A DNA stretch of 64,000 nt from Lysobacteraceae bacterium NML03-0222 (GTDB lineage Bacteria; Pseudomonadota; Gammaproteobacteria; Xanthomonadales; Xanthomonadaceae), in assembly GCA_002798195.1 (NCBI GenBank), contig NWQM01000001.1, positions 310,001-374,000 of the forward strand, given 5' to 3'. Of this stretch, positions 41,098 to 50,393 are shown piece after piece; within the stretch, counting starts at the first letter, position 1; each line of letters starts with the position of its first letter. Below the pieces are notes generated by a model. The model was not told where the DNA came from and did no database searches. It saw only the letters and a list, made by a program, of their open reading frames with translations. The position numbers were made by a program, and so were the translations under genes.

Positions 41098-42327
41098 ATG
41101 TCCCGCTTATGCCGTCATATCACCCTCGCCGTGCTGTCTGGCTGGATGCCGCTGGCTGCTGCGCAGGCCGTGCCAGTGGCCGCCAGCGCCGAGGAGGCGG
41201 CGCAGTTCTCGCGCTGCATGGCGAGCCTGAAACCTGCGGCAGCGGCAGCGGGCGTGAATGCAGCGACGTTCGAGCACCATGCCATGAGCATCACGCCGGA
41301 TATGAGCGTGCTGCCGCTTTTGAACCGGCAGCCGGAGTTTTCCACGCCGCTTTGGGATTATCTGGCGATGCTGGTGGATGCGCGCCGGGTGCGCGAAGGC
41401 CGCGAGCGGCTGGTCACACATGCCGATGTGCTGCGCCGGGTGCAGGCGCGTTACGGTGTTGACCCGGCCACCGTGGTCGCAGTCTGGGGCGTGGAAAGCG
41501 ATTACGGGCAGAACTTTGGGCAGCGCTCGTTGCAGCAATCACTGGGCACACTGGCCTGCTTTGGCCGCCGTCAGGCGTTTTTCCGCAGCGAGCTGTTCGA
41601 GGTGCTGAAAATCATCCAGCGCGGCGACGTGGCGCCTGCCGAGCTGAAAGGCTCCTGGGCCGGGGCATTTGGCCATACCCAGTTCATGCCTTCCACCTAT
41701 AACCGCATCGCTGTGGACTTCGACGGTGATGGCCGCCGTGATTTGGTCGGCAATATTCCCGATGCGCTTGGCTCCACCGCCAATTATCTGCGCCGCTCGG
41801 GCTGGCGCAGCGGCCAACCCTGGGGGTATGAAGTGCGTCTGCCGCGTGGTTTTAATATGGCATTGGCGGGCAGAACCCAGCGCAAAACCCTGCGCGAATG
41901 GCAGGCGCTCGGCATTGCCCGTATTGATGGCAAGCCCATTAATTTGCCCGCCGATACCCGCGCAGCGGTGCTGGCGCCCACCGGCGTGAACGGCCCGGCG
42001 TTTATCGTTTTCAAAAACTACGATGCGATTTACAGCTATAACGCGGCCGAAAGCTATGCACTGGCGATTGCGCTGCTTGCCAATGCCCTTCGCGGCGAGC
42101 CGGGATTGGTGCAGGCCTGGCCGACCGATGACCCCGGCCTTGGCCGTGACGAGCGCATGGAGCTGCAACGTCTGTTGCTTGCGCGCGGTCACGATATCGG
42201 CAAGGTGGACGGCATGCTGGGGCGTGCCAGCCGCGAAGCCATCAGCCAGGAGCAAGCCCGGCTTGGCTGGCCGCAAGATGGTCGGGCGGGCACAAAACTG
42301 CTGAAAGTCCTGCGCGAAGGGCGCTGA
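41098..42327 (+). CDS. Lytic murein transglycosylase (MltB-like) with peptidoglycan-binding domain
   Basis: A 409-residue exported enzyme that cleaves peptidoglycan glycan strands with 1,6-anhydro ring formation. It has a signal peptide (about 1-22, ending AAAQA) and no lipobox, so it is soluble in the periplasm. The MltB-type domain (about 30-335) has the catalytic glutamate in VVAVWGVESDYGQ (near 132), plus GSWAGAFGHTQFMPSTY and NYDAIYSYN. A C-terminal peptidoglycan-binding repeat (about 340-409; LQRLLLARGHDIGKVDGMLG) follows. The ATG at 41098 has an AAGGAAG ribosome-binding site. Confidence 0.93.
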   Translation: MSRLCRHITLAVLSGWMPLAAAQAVPVAASAEEAAQFSRCMASLKPAAAAAGVNAATFEHHAMSITPDMSVLPLLNRQPEFSTPLWDYLAMLVDARRVREGRERLVTHADVLRRVQARYGVDPATVVAVWGVESDYGQNFGQRSLQQSLGTLACFGRRQAFFRSELFEVLKIIQRGDVAPAELKGSWAGAFGHTQFMPSTYNRIAVDFDGDGRRDLVGNIPDALGSTANYLRRSGWRSGQPWGYEVRLPRGFNMALAGRTQRKTLREWQALGIARIDGKPINLPADTRAAVLAPTGVNGPAFIVFKNYDAIYSYNAAESYALAIALLANALRGEPGLVQAWPTDDPGLGRDERMELQRLLLARGHDIGKVDGMLGRASREAISQEQARLGWPQDGRAGTKLLKVLREGR

Positions 42328-42350
42328 TGGCAAGGGCTGCGCAGTGGTTT

Positions 42351-43214
42351 TCAGTCGCTACTGCGCGTTGCCCTTTGTACACCGATGATGGCCACGAGTA
42401 TCAGTACGAAGCCGAGGATGCCTTTGCCGTCCAGGGTTTGCCCAAGCAACAGCCAGCCGAGCACGAAAGCGCAGACCGGGCTTAACAGGCCAAGGGAAGC
42501 GACTACGGCAGCGGGCAGGCGACGCAGGCCACGGAAGAACAGCAGATAGGCCAGTACCGAGCTGAACAGGCACAGGTACAGGTAGCCGCCGATGTTTTGC
42601 CAGCTCAATTGCTGCGGCAGGGGTTCGGTAAGCAGTGCCACCGGCAGCAACATCGTGCCGCCCAGCAGCAGCTGCCAGCCGGTAAAGGCCAGCACCGGCA
42701 GGCGGATTGGCCAGTGTTTGGAGAAATGCAACCCCAATGCCACAGCGGCGGCGCCCGTCAGGGCGGCGGCAATGCCAAGGCCATCAAACGCCGCTTTGGG
42801 CGAATGCACCAATAACGCCACCCCGGCAATCCCCACGATGGCCGAGCCCCAGGCTAGCCGCGAAGGGGCTTGTTTGCCCAGCAACCAGCCCAGCGCCAGC
42901 ACCATCAAAACTTGTGTGGCGGTGAGGATGGCGGCCACGCCGCCCGGCAGGCGGTAGGCAGAAACGAACAACATGCCCTGAAACCAGGCGATATTGAAAA
43001 ACGCCAGTAGCGCCAGCCTTGGCCATTCGCCGCGCGCGGGCAGGTGGCGGGCAAACAGCAGCAGCAAGATGCCTGCGGGCAGGCAGCGCAGCACGGCGGC
43101 GGTAAATGGGCGGTCGGCGGGCAAAAACGCCACCGTCACCCAGTAGGTCGAGCCCCAGATCAGTGGAGCCAGGGCTGAAAGCGCGATATCACGGGTAGGG
43201 GGCGAGGATGACAT
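42351..43214 (-). CDS. EamA/DMT-superfamily transporter
   Basis: A 287-residue integral membrane protein with about ten hydrophobic helices in two EamA repeats. The first starts at APLIWGSTYWVTVAFLPADRP, the conserved WGSxY entry, and the second at about residue 145. The C-terminal helices LYLCLFSSVLAYLLFFRGL and LGLLSPVCAFVLGWLLLGQTL are typical. These are inner-membrane exporters of amino acids or metabolites; the substrate is not predictable. It converges on the transglycosylase gene and is divergent from recC. Confidence 0.9.
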   Translation of the reverse strand: MSSSPPTRDIALSALAPLIWGSTYWVTVAFLPADRPFTAAVLRCLPAGILLLLFARHLPARGEWPRLALLAFFNIAWFQGMLFVSAYRLPGGVAAILTATQVLMVLALGWLLGKQAPSRLAWGSAIVGIAGVALLVHSPKAAFDGLGIAAALTGAAAVALGLHFSKHWPIRLPVLAFTGWQLLLGGTMLLPVALLTEPLPQQLSWQNIGGYLYLCLFSSVLAYLLFFRGLRRLPAAVVASLGLLSPVCAFVLGWLLLGQTLDGKGILGFVLILVAIIGVQRATRSSD

Positions 43215-43287
43215 GGAGCGATGAGTTGGAAACTCCGGACAGTTTAAATCGCAGGATTTGCGACAGGCTTGCGGCATCATTATCAGC

Positions 43288-46200
43288 ATGAGTTCCCATG
43301 CCGCTTCCCAATTGCCTGTTTTTGCGCCTGCCGAGCATGAGCACGGGCTGGTGATTTATCGTGCTTCGCGGCTGGAGGCCTTGCTGGCGCCGCTGCGTGA
43401 TTTGCTGGCTGCCACCGCCAATGAAGACCCATTGCAGCCGCAGACGGTGCTGGCCGCGCATCCGGGCATGAAGCAATGGCTGACTGGGGCGCTGGCGCGG
43501 CAAATGGGCGTACAGGGCATCGTTGCCAATCTGGAAGTATTGCTGCCTTCGAGCTGGATAGACCGGCTGGCGCAGGCGCAGTTGGGCGAGCGTGCGCTGT
43601 CCCTGCCGCGCTGGCAGCGCCAGCATCTGCGCTGGAATCTCCACGAGTGGCTGGGTGATGCGGCGCAGGTCAAGGGCTTGAATGACCCGCGCATCGCGGC
43701 GTTTCTGGATGAAGCCCTGCCTGCCGCTGAGCGTGCGCGTCGTCGTTATCAGCTGGCCGACCGTCTGTCGCGTTTGTATTCGCGCTATCTGGTGTATCGC
43801 CCGGACTGGCTGCATGCCTGGGGACAGGGGCAGTATCGCTATGCCACCGCGGGGCAGGGCGGGCAGTGGCAGGTGAACGAGTCGCAGCTTCTGGCGCCGC
43901 TCTGGCAGCATGCCGTAGCGCAGCTGGGCACGCATCGCGCGCAGCTCCTGACAAGGCTGGAGCACGTATTGCAGACGCGAACTGGGCAGCCCTTGCCCGC
44001 ATTGCACGTGTTTGGCCCCAGTCATCTTGCGCCTTCGGAACTTGCCATTTTGCGCGCCTACGCCCGGCACGCGCTGGTCGCCCTGTATCTGCCCGACCCC
44101 TGCCGCGACTACTGGGGCGTGTTGGAAGACGGCCATGCCGATCTCTGGCGGCAGCAGGAAGATGCGCTGATTGCTGCGGCCGAAGGTAACGACTGGTGGC
44201 GGCCGGCGCGGCATGAATTGCTCTCGCGCTGGGGCAGGCTGGGGCAGCATTTTTTCAGCAGCCTGCTTGAAGGCGAGGTGCGCGAGGACATCCGCCACTG
44301 GCAGGATGATGAGCGCTTTGAAGCCCCCAATCGCCTGATGCGCTTGCAGCAGAGCATCCGTCATCTGGATGAGGCGCTGCTGCTGCCGGCGGATGATGTG
44401 GCGCGGGAAAAACAGGATGCTTCGCTGCGCATTCATCTGGCGCATACCCCGCAGCGCGAGCTGGAAATCCTGCACGATGCGATGCTCTCTGCGCGCGCCA
44501 GTGGCATCGAGCCGGGACAAATGCTGGTGATGGCGGCGGACATGCGCCGCTATCTGCCACTGATTCCGGCGCTGTTTGGCGAGCCGGGCAACCCTGCCGA
44601 GCGGCTGCCCTACCACAGCGCCGATGTGCCGATGTCGGCCACGCATTCGCTGTTTACTGCCTTTTTGCGCCTGCTCTCAATGCCCGCCTCGCGGCTGCAA
44701 GCAAGCGAAGTGCTGGATATCCTGAGCCTGCCGGAAGTGATGCGCCGCTTCGGGCTGGATGCCGAGGCGCTGCACAGCCTGGGCGAGCATCTGGCGCAAT
44801 CGCGGGTGGCTTGGTCGCTGGATGCGGCGCATCGTGCCAGCTTTGGCGTGCCGGCCATCGCCGAGCATGGCTTTGCCTGGGGCATGGACCGGATGCTTGC
44901 TGGCTATCTGGCCAGCGATGCCGGCGGCGATGCGGTCGAAGTATTGAGGCTGCCCGATGGCACGGAAATGCTGCCGCTGGCGCATCTGGGGGCGAGCGAT
45001 ATGGCCGCGCTGGGGGCACTGGATGCGCTGCTGCAACAGGCGCGGAAAATGCTCACGCTGGCCGACGACAGCCTGCCGGCCAGCGATTGGGCACAGTATT
45101 TCGATGCGCTTTGCGAGGCATTGCTGCGCGTGGATGCGCAGGATGCCGCCGCGCAGGAAGCCTGGCAGGCGCTCAAGCGCGTCATTGCCGGGCTGCGCAA
45201 CGAGCCTGCGGTGGCCGGGCTTGACCCGCAGCTGCATTTCCGGGTGGCGGCGGACTGGCTGCAAGCGGCCTTGCAGGCGGTGCCCGAGCGCCAGCCGTTC
45301 CTGCTGGGCGGGGTGACCTTCAGCGGCATGGTGCCGCAGCGCGCCATCCCGTTTCGCTTTATCGCCGTGCTGGGTTTGAACGAGGGCGAGTTTCCGCGAA
45401 GTAGCGATGATGGCGGGCTGGACTTGATGAGCCGCCTGCGTCGCCGTGGCGACCGTGACCAGCGCCATGATGACCGCTATCTGTTTCTGGAAACGCTGAT
45501 GTCTGCCAGAGAGCAGCTGCATCTTTCCTATTTGGGTGAAGGCGTGCAGGACGGCAAACCGCGCAACCCGGCCTCGCCTTTGGCCGAGTTGATGGCGGTA
45601 CTTGAGCGCGCCGACAGTGCCTGCTCGGAGGCGATGAAAACAGCCGCGCCCTGGCAGGTCAAACACCCGTTGCAACCATTTGACCGGCGCTATTTCGATG
45701 GTAGTGATGTGCGGCTTTTCAGCTATCAGGCTGCCTTTGCCGGGCTGCATGAACGACCCGATGACAGGCCGCTGCCGCAGGCAGAAGCCGAAAACGCGCC
45801 GCAAGAAGCGTGCTCGCTCTGGGCACTCAACGAGTACTGGCGTGCCCCGGCGCAGCAACTTTTGTACGGACGCATGCGGCTTAGTCTTGAAGCGCTGGAA
45901 GACGATCAGCTGAGCGGCGAGGAACCCAGTGATGATGAGCTGTCCTGGCAGGACAGCATCGCCCATCGCCTGCTGTTTGAAGAAGCACTGGCCGACCCGG
46001 CCTGGCGGGGCGATGTCATGCCCGACTGGCTGCGGCTGGACGGCCGTTTGCCAGTGGGGCAACTGGGGCAGGCGGCTTGGCAGCGTGAGCGTGAGCAGAT
46101 TCTTTATTTGGCCGGCTGTCTGCGCGAGCAGGGCGTATTGACCGGTGACATTCAGAGGCAGCGCCTGCCGATTGACCTTATCTTGCCGCTGCAAAATGGT

Positions 46201-46812
46201 CAGGTGCGGCTCACCGGAGAGGTGCGCAATCTGCTGCCGCATCCTTCCGGCGGTTGGCAACTGCTGACCTTGCTGAATCCCGAACAGGATGGCAAAGGCA
46301 AGTGGATTGACCGCGAACTGCGCTTTGACAAGCGCTGCCGGATTTTCATCGACTGGCTGGCGGCACGCCTGAGCCTGCCGCAAACGCTGCCGCTGCACTG
46401 CACGTTGAGCTGGTCGCAGCAAGACCCTTGGCTGGCTTCGCTCAACCAAGCTGATGCCCTGTTTCGCAGCGGCCAGATTGAACCAGAGCATCTGCAGGCA
46501 CGTTTGGTCTGGTTGCTGCAAGCCTGGCACGATGCAGCGCTTCGGCCACGGCGTTATTTCCCGCGCACTAGCTGGGCGGCCTGGCAGGCGATGCAGAAAG
46601 ATGAAGCTGATGCGGCCAGTATTGCCCGTGCCGTGGCCGCTGCCTGGGCACCGGCACGCGGCAATGGCGAGCGTGATTACGCCCCCGGCTATAACCGGCT
46701 TTTGGCGGGCGATGAGAATTTTGCCGAAGGCTCGCAAGCCCTGGCCGAATTATGCGAGTTTGCTCGCGCACTGGCTGGGCAACTTGAATATTTCATGGAA
46801 CTCAAGGCATGA
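43288..46812 (+). CDS. recC: Exodeoxyribonuclease V subunit gamma (RecC)
   Basis: A 1174-residue RecC. The start at 43288 (MSSHAASQLPVFA) leads into VIYRASRLEALLAPL and HPGMKQWL of the N-terminal inactive helicase domain. Later landmarks are FGPSHLAPSELAILRAYA, the VFSGMVPQRAIPFRFIAVLGL-like segment and the C-terminal inactive nuclease-like domain. RecC holds the RecBCD complex together, splits the duplex and recognises Chi. The gene order recC-recB-recD with a 4-bp overlap to recB matches other xanthomonads. It is slightly longer than the E. coli protein. Confidence 0.96.
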   Translation: MSSHAASQLPVFAPAEHEHGLVIYRASRLEALLAPLRDLLAATANEDPLQPQTVLAAHPGMKQWLTGALARQMGVQGIVANLEVLLPSSWIDRLAQAQLGERALSLPRWQRQHLRWNLHEWLGDAAQVKGLNDPRIAAFLDEALPAAERARRRYQLADRLSRLYSRYLVYRPDWLHAWGQGQYRYATAGQGGQWQVNESQLLAPLWQHAVAQLGTHRAQLLTRLEHVLQTRTGQPLPALHVFGPSHLAPSELAILRAYARHALVALYLPDPCRDYWGVLEDGHADLWRQQEDALIAAAEGNDWWRPARHELLSRWGRLGQHFFSSLLEGEVREDIRHWQDDERFEAPNRLMRLQQSIRHLDEALLLPADDVAREKQDASLRIHLAHTPQRELEILHDAMLSARASGIEPGQMLVMAADMRRYLPLIPALFGEPGNPAERLPYHSADVPMSATHSLFTAFLRLLSMPASRLQASEVLDILSLPEVMRRFGLDAEALHSLGEHLAQSRVAWSLDAAHRASFGVPAIAEHGFAWGMDRMLAGYLASDAGGDAVEVLRLPDGTEMLPLAHLGASDMAALGALDALLQQARKMLTLADDSLPASDWAQYFDALCEALLRVDAQDAAAQEAWQALKRVIAGLRNEPAVAGLDPQLHFRVAADWLQAALQAVPERQPFLLGGVTFSGMVPQRAIPFRFIAVLGLNEGEFPRSSDDGGLDLMSRLRRRGDRDQRHDDRYLFLETLMSAREQLHLSYLGEGVQDGKPRNPASPLAELMAVLERADSACSEAMKTAAPWQVKHPLQPFDRRYFDGSDVRLFSYQAAFAGLHERPDDRPLPQAEAENAPQEACSLWALNEYWRAPAQQLLYGRMRLSLEALEDDQLSGEEPSDDELSWQDSIAHRLLFEEALADPAWRGDVMPDWLRLDGRLPVGQLGQAAWQREREQILYLAGCLREQGVLTGDIQRQRLPIDLILPLQNGQVRLTGEVRNLLPHPSGGWQLLTLLNPEQDGKGKWIDRELRFDKRCRIFIDWLAARLSLPQTLPLHCTLSWSQQDPWLASLNQADALFRSGQIEPEHLQARLVWLLQAWHDAALRPRRYFPRTSWAAWQAMQKDEADAASIARAVAAAWAPARGNGERDYAPGYNRLLAGDENFAEGSQALAELCEFARALAGQLEYFMELKA

Positions 46813-49800
46813 GTGAGCAAGCGCATTTGCCCGGCTGGCGCCGCCTGCAACTGGAGGCGGGCGGGCGTAGCCTGATTGAAGCCAGCGCCGGTACCGGCAA
46901 AACCTGGACGATTGCGGTGCTGTATCTGCGTCTGCTGTTGGAAAAGCAATTGAGCCCCGGCAGCATCATCGTCACCACTTTCTCCAAGGCAGCGGCCAGC
47001 GAGCTTTCCGAGCGCCTGCGCGCACGTATCGTCTGGGCGCTGGAATGGGCGCAGGCGCATACGCACGAGGCCGATAACGACCCGGCGGCGGCATGGCTGG
47101 CCGAGCGCTGGCAAGACAGTGTGCAAAAAGACACCGATATCGCCCGATTGCAGCTTGCCCTGGCCGAGCTGGACAGCGCCCCGGTATCTACCTTGCATAG
47201 CCTGTGCAGCCGCATCCTGCGTGAGCATCCGTTCGCCGCAGGCAGCCGTTTTTCCGGCGATGCGCTGGTGGATGGCGATGCCTGGCATGCCGAGATTGCC
47301 GCCGACTTCAAGCGGGTACTGCAACAGAGTCCGTCTGATGATTTGCAGGCGCAATTCCCGCAGGCGTTATTGCAGCAGCTGCAAAAACTGCCCGATGGCA
47401 AACAAGTCGGCCAGCTTCTGGCACCGGCCACGGTGGTGCCGCAGGTGAAAATCGGCGCATGGCCGGATGTGAGTCTGGCCGAAGTATTGCGTGCGGCGAT
47501 TCCGGGGCTGCATAAGGGCAAGAAAAGCCTGATCAAAGGTTTCGAGAGTTTGGCGGGTTTCATCGAAACCCAGGGTGAGATTGTTCCAAGCCCAAACGCG
47601 CTTGATGCACTTGCCAAGGCAAGTTACGAGGGTGGGGCGGTCACGGCTGCAGGCAAGAAAATTGCCGCCACAAAAGAAGCTTTCGATCACTTGCCGCAGT
47701 TGCTGGCGCAGGTGGAAAAACACCTCAACCACAGCCAGCAATTGCTCTGGCAGCGCATCCAGGACTGGGTTTTGCAGCAAAAAGCCTTGAGTGGCGAGCG
47801 CCGTGAGCAGCGCAGCTTCGATGACCTGCTGGCGCATGTGCATCAGGTATTGCAGGCAGAAGCCGGGCAACAAGCCCGTCCATTGGCCGATGCCCTGTTC
47901 GCCGCCTGGCCGGTGGCGCTGGTGGACGAGTTTCAGGACACCGACGGCGTGCAATACGGCATTCTAGATGCCATTTACCGCGATATTGATGGCAAGCCAC
48001 GCGGGCGCATGGTGATGATTGGCGACCCCAAGCAAGCCATTTACCGCTTCCGTGGCGGCGATATTCACAGCTATCTGCGCGCGGCTGCCAGCGTCGCCGA
48101 TGAGGCGCGCCTGGGGCTTACCGTCAACCATCGCTCATCACGGCCGATGGTTGCCGCGATCAACCAGCTCTACGCCTGTGCGGGCGCTGCGCTGGATGTG
48201 GACGAGGGCGGCTATTCCTCGCATATCGCTTATCAGCAGGTCGAGGCCAGTGGCCGTCGTGATGCGACGCCTTTTTGCGTGGACGGCGTACCGGCAAGCC
48301 AGGCGCTGTACATGGTGATGGAAGATGAGCCGCCCAATAGCAAGGGTGAGCGCGAGCTGCGCGCATTGACGGCGGCGGCCAATGACATCACCCGGATGCT
48401 GGCCGAAGGCCGGCACAGCATCGGCGGCAAGCCGCTTGAGCCCCGGCATATCGCCGTGCTGCTGCCCAAGAGCGCGCAGATTGAAAAGATGCAATCGCTG
48501 TTGCAGGCACGCGGCGTGCCTTGCGTCACCAGCACCGGCAGCAATGTATTTGCCAGCGACAGCGCGCAGCATCTGCAAGTGCTGCTGCATGCGGTGTTGC
48601 ATGCCGAAAAGCAGAGCCTGATTCGCGCCGCGCTGGCAACACCTCTATATGGCATGGCGCTGGAGAGCATCGCCAGCCTGGGCGTGGAGGACTGGCAGCC
48701 CATCAGCCAGCGCTTTCACGCATGGCGCGAGCTTTGGCAGCGTCGTGGTGTGCAGGCGTTGGTGGATGCGCTGTTGCAGCAACAGGGCGCCAGGCTGCTT
48801 GCGGCGAGCCATGGCGAGCGGGTGCTGACCGATCTGCGCCATCTGGCTGAAATTCTGCAATCCGAAGCCGATGCCGGGCTGGGACCGCATGAGCTGCTGG
48901 CCTGGCTCAAGGATGAGCGCAATGGCGGCAGCGATGGCGAGGAGGAAGCCAGCGAAGCCCGGCGGCTGCGCATCGAATCCGAAGCGCCGCGCGTCAAGCT
49001 GATGACCCTGCACGCCAGCAAGGGGCTGGAATTTGAAGTGGTATTCCTGCCGCTGATGTGGGCGCATGATGAGCGCCGCGAAACGGGTCTGGTGGCGCTG
49101 CACGATGCGCACACTGGCGAGCGCCAGTTGCGTAGTGACCTGGCAGCATTGGCGCAGAATGCACAGGAATTGCAGGACGAGCGCTTCCGGCTTTTGTATG
49201 TGGCGCTGACCCGCAGCATTTATGCCTGCATCGTGCATATCCTGCCACCAGAGCGCTGCCAGGATGGCAATCGCTCAAACCCGGCCAGCGGCACTGCCCG
49301 CACGGCGCTGGATGTGATGCTCGCGCGTATCCAGCCTGCGCTTGGCAGCGCCGAGCTGGCCGCAGTCACCCCAGCGATTGCCTGGAGCAAGGGCTGGGAT
49401 GTGGACAGTACCGTATCGCCGCTTGTATCCAGCCAGCCGCCGGTTGAGCTCAGCGCCCGCAAGCTGCCGGATTGGCCGTGGGCGCCGCTGCCTTCGCGGC
49501 ATAGCTTCACTACGCTCACGCGCGGTTTGCCTGCGGCTGATGGCAGTCAGGCCGATGCAGCCAGCGATGAGCGAGGCCAAGCGCCTCTGGACGAGGCTGC
49601 GCAATATGCGCCCGAGGCTGCACCCGAACATCCGCAGCTGCTGGCCTTGAGTCAGGTGCGCGGTACCGCCATTGGCAATGCCATCCACGCCATATTCGAG
49701 CATCGCCAGATCGGCCAGCCGGTATCGGCGCAAACCTTGCTGCTGCACCAGTCCCTGCAAGCGCAGGGCTTGTGGGGCGAAGCGCGCGAGAGCGAGCTGC

Positions 49801-50393
49801 TGGCAGAAAAGCTCGGCCATCGCATCGACGCGGTACTTGCCACGCCGCTTGCCACAGACATGCCCGCCTTGGGGCAGCTGCCCGGCAGCGATTTGCTGGC
49901 CGAAATGGAATTTCACTTTGCGCTGGCGCATACCTCGCTTCACGCCTTGCGTGAAGCCTGTAGCGCGCATGGCGAGCCGGAATTGATACCGCATGAAAAG
50001 CGGCAGTTGCGGGGTCTTATGACCGGCAAAATCGACCTCATCTTTCGCCATGAAGGACGCTTCCACGTGCTCGACTACAAAGGCAATTTCCTGGGGACAC
50101 GCCTGGCCGACTACCAAGGCGCGGCACTCACCGATGCCATGAACCACAGCCATTACCGCCTTCAGGCCTTGCTCTACACCGTGGCGCTGGATCGCTATCT
50201 GCGCCAGCGCCTTGCCGGCTACTGCCGTGACAAGCACCTGGGCGATAGCTGGTATCTGTTTGTGCGGGCGGTGGGGCTTGCCCCGGACGCGGGCATTTGG
50301 CGGCAGCGTTTTGACGATGCACTCATCGACGCCGTGCAGGCCGCTTTGCCCGGCGAGCCGCTCAACCAGGAGATACAAGCCATATGCACCTGA
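46809..50393 (+). CDS. recB: Exodeoxyribonuclease V subunit beta (RecB)
   Basis: A 1194-residue 3'-5' helicase and nuclease. The P-loop is IEASAGTGKTWTIA (about 20-33). Other helicase motifs are VTTFSKAAASELSERLR, LVDEFQDTD, MIGDPKQAIYRFRGGD and LMTLHASKGLEFEVVFLP. The C-terminal nuclease domain has the catalytic VLDYKGNFLG (near 1090). In RecBCD it unwinds and resects double-strand ends up to Chi and loads RecA. The start overlaps the recC stop by 4 bp and the end overlaps recD by 10 bp. Confidence 0.97.
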   Translation: MSEQAHLPGWRRLQLEAGGRSLIEASAGTGKTWTIAVLYLRLLLEKQLSPGSIIVTTFSKAAASELSERLRARIVWALEWAQAHTHEADNDPAAAWLAERWQDSVQKDTDIARLQLALAELDSAPVSTLHSLCSRILREHPFAAGSRFSGDALVDGDAWHAEIAADFKRVLQQSPSDDLQAQFPQALLQQLQKLPDGKQVGQLLAPATVVPQVKIGAWPDVSLAEVLRAAIPGLHKGKKSLIKGFESLAGFIETQGEIVPSPNALDALAKASYEGGAVTAAGKKIAATKEAFDHLPQLLAQVEKHLNHSQQLLWQRIQDWVLQQKALSGERREQRSFDDLLAHVHQVLQAEAGQQARPLADALFAAWPVALVDEFQDTDGVQYGILDAIYRDIDGKPRGRMVMIGDPKQAIYRFRGGDIHSYLRAAASVADEARLGLTVNHRSSRPMVAAINQLYACAGAALDVDEGGYSSHIAYQQVEASGRRDATPFCVDGVPASQALYMVMEDEPPNSKGERELRALTAAANDITRMLAEGRHSIGGKPLEPRHIAVLLPKSAQIEKMQSLLQARGVPCVTSTGSNVFASDSAQHLQVLLHAVLHAEKQSLIRAALATPLYGMALESIASLGVEDWQPISQRFHAWRELWQRRGVQALVDALLQQQGARLLAASHGERVLTDLRHLAEILQSEADAGLGPHELLAWLKDERNGGSDGEEEASEARRLRIESEAPRVKLMTLHASKGLEFEVVFLPLMWAHDERRETGLVALHDAHTGERQLRSDLAALAQNAQELQDERFRLLYVALTRSIYACIVHILPPERCQDGNRSNPASGTARTALDVMLARIQPALGSAELAAVTPAIAWSKGWDVDSTVSPLVSSQPPVELSARKLPDWPWAPLPSRHSFTTLTRGLPAADGSQADAASDERGQAPLDEAAQYAPEAAPEHPQLLALSQVRGTAIGNAIHAIFEHRQIGQPVSAQTLLLHQSLQAQGLWGEARESELLAEKLGHRIDAVLATPLATDMPALGQLPGSDLLAEMEFHFALAHTSLHALREACSAHGEPELIPHEKRQLRGLMTGKIDLIFRHEGRFHVLDYKGNFLGTRLADYQGAALTDAMNHSHYRLQALLYTVALDRYLRQRLAGYCRDKHLGDSWYLFVRAVGLAPDAGIWRQRFDDALIDAVQAALPGEPLNQEIQAICT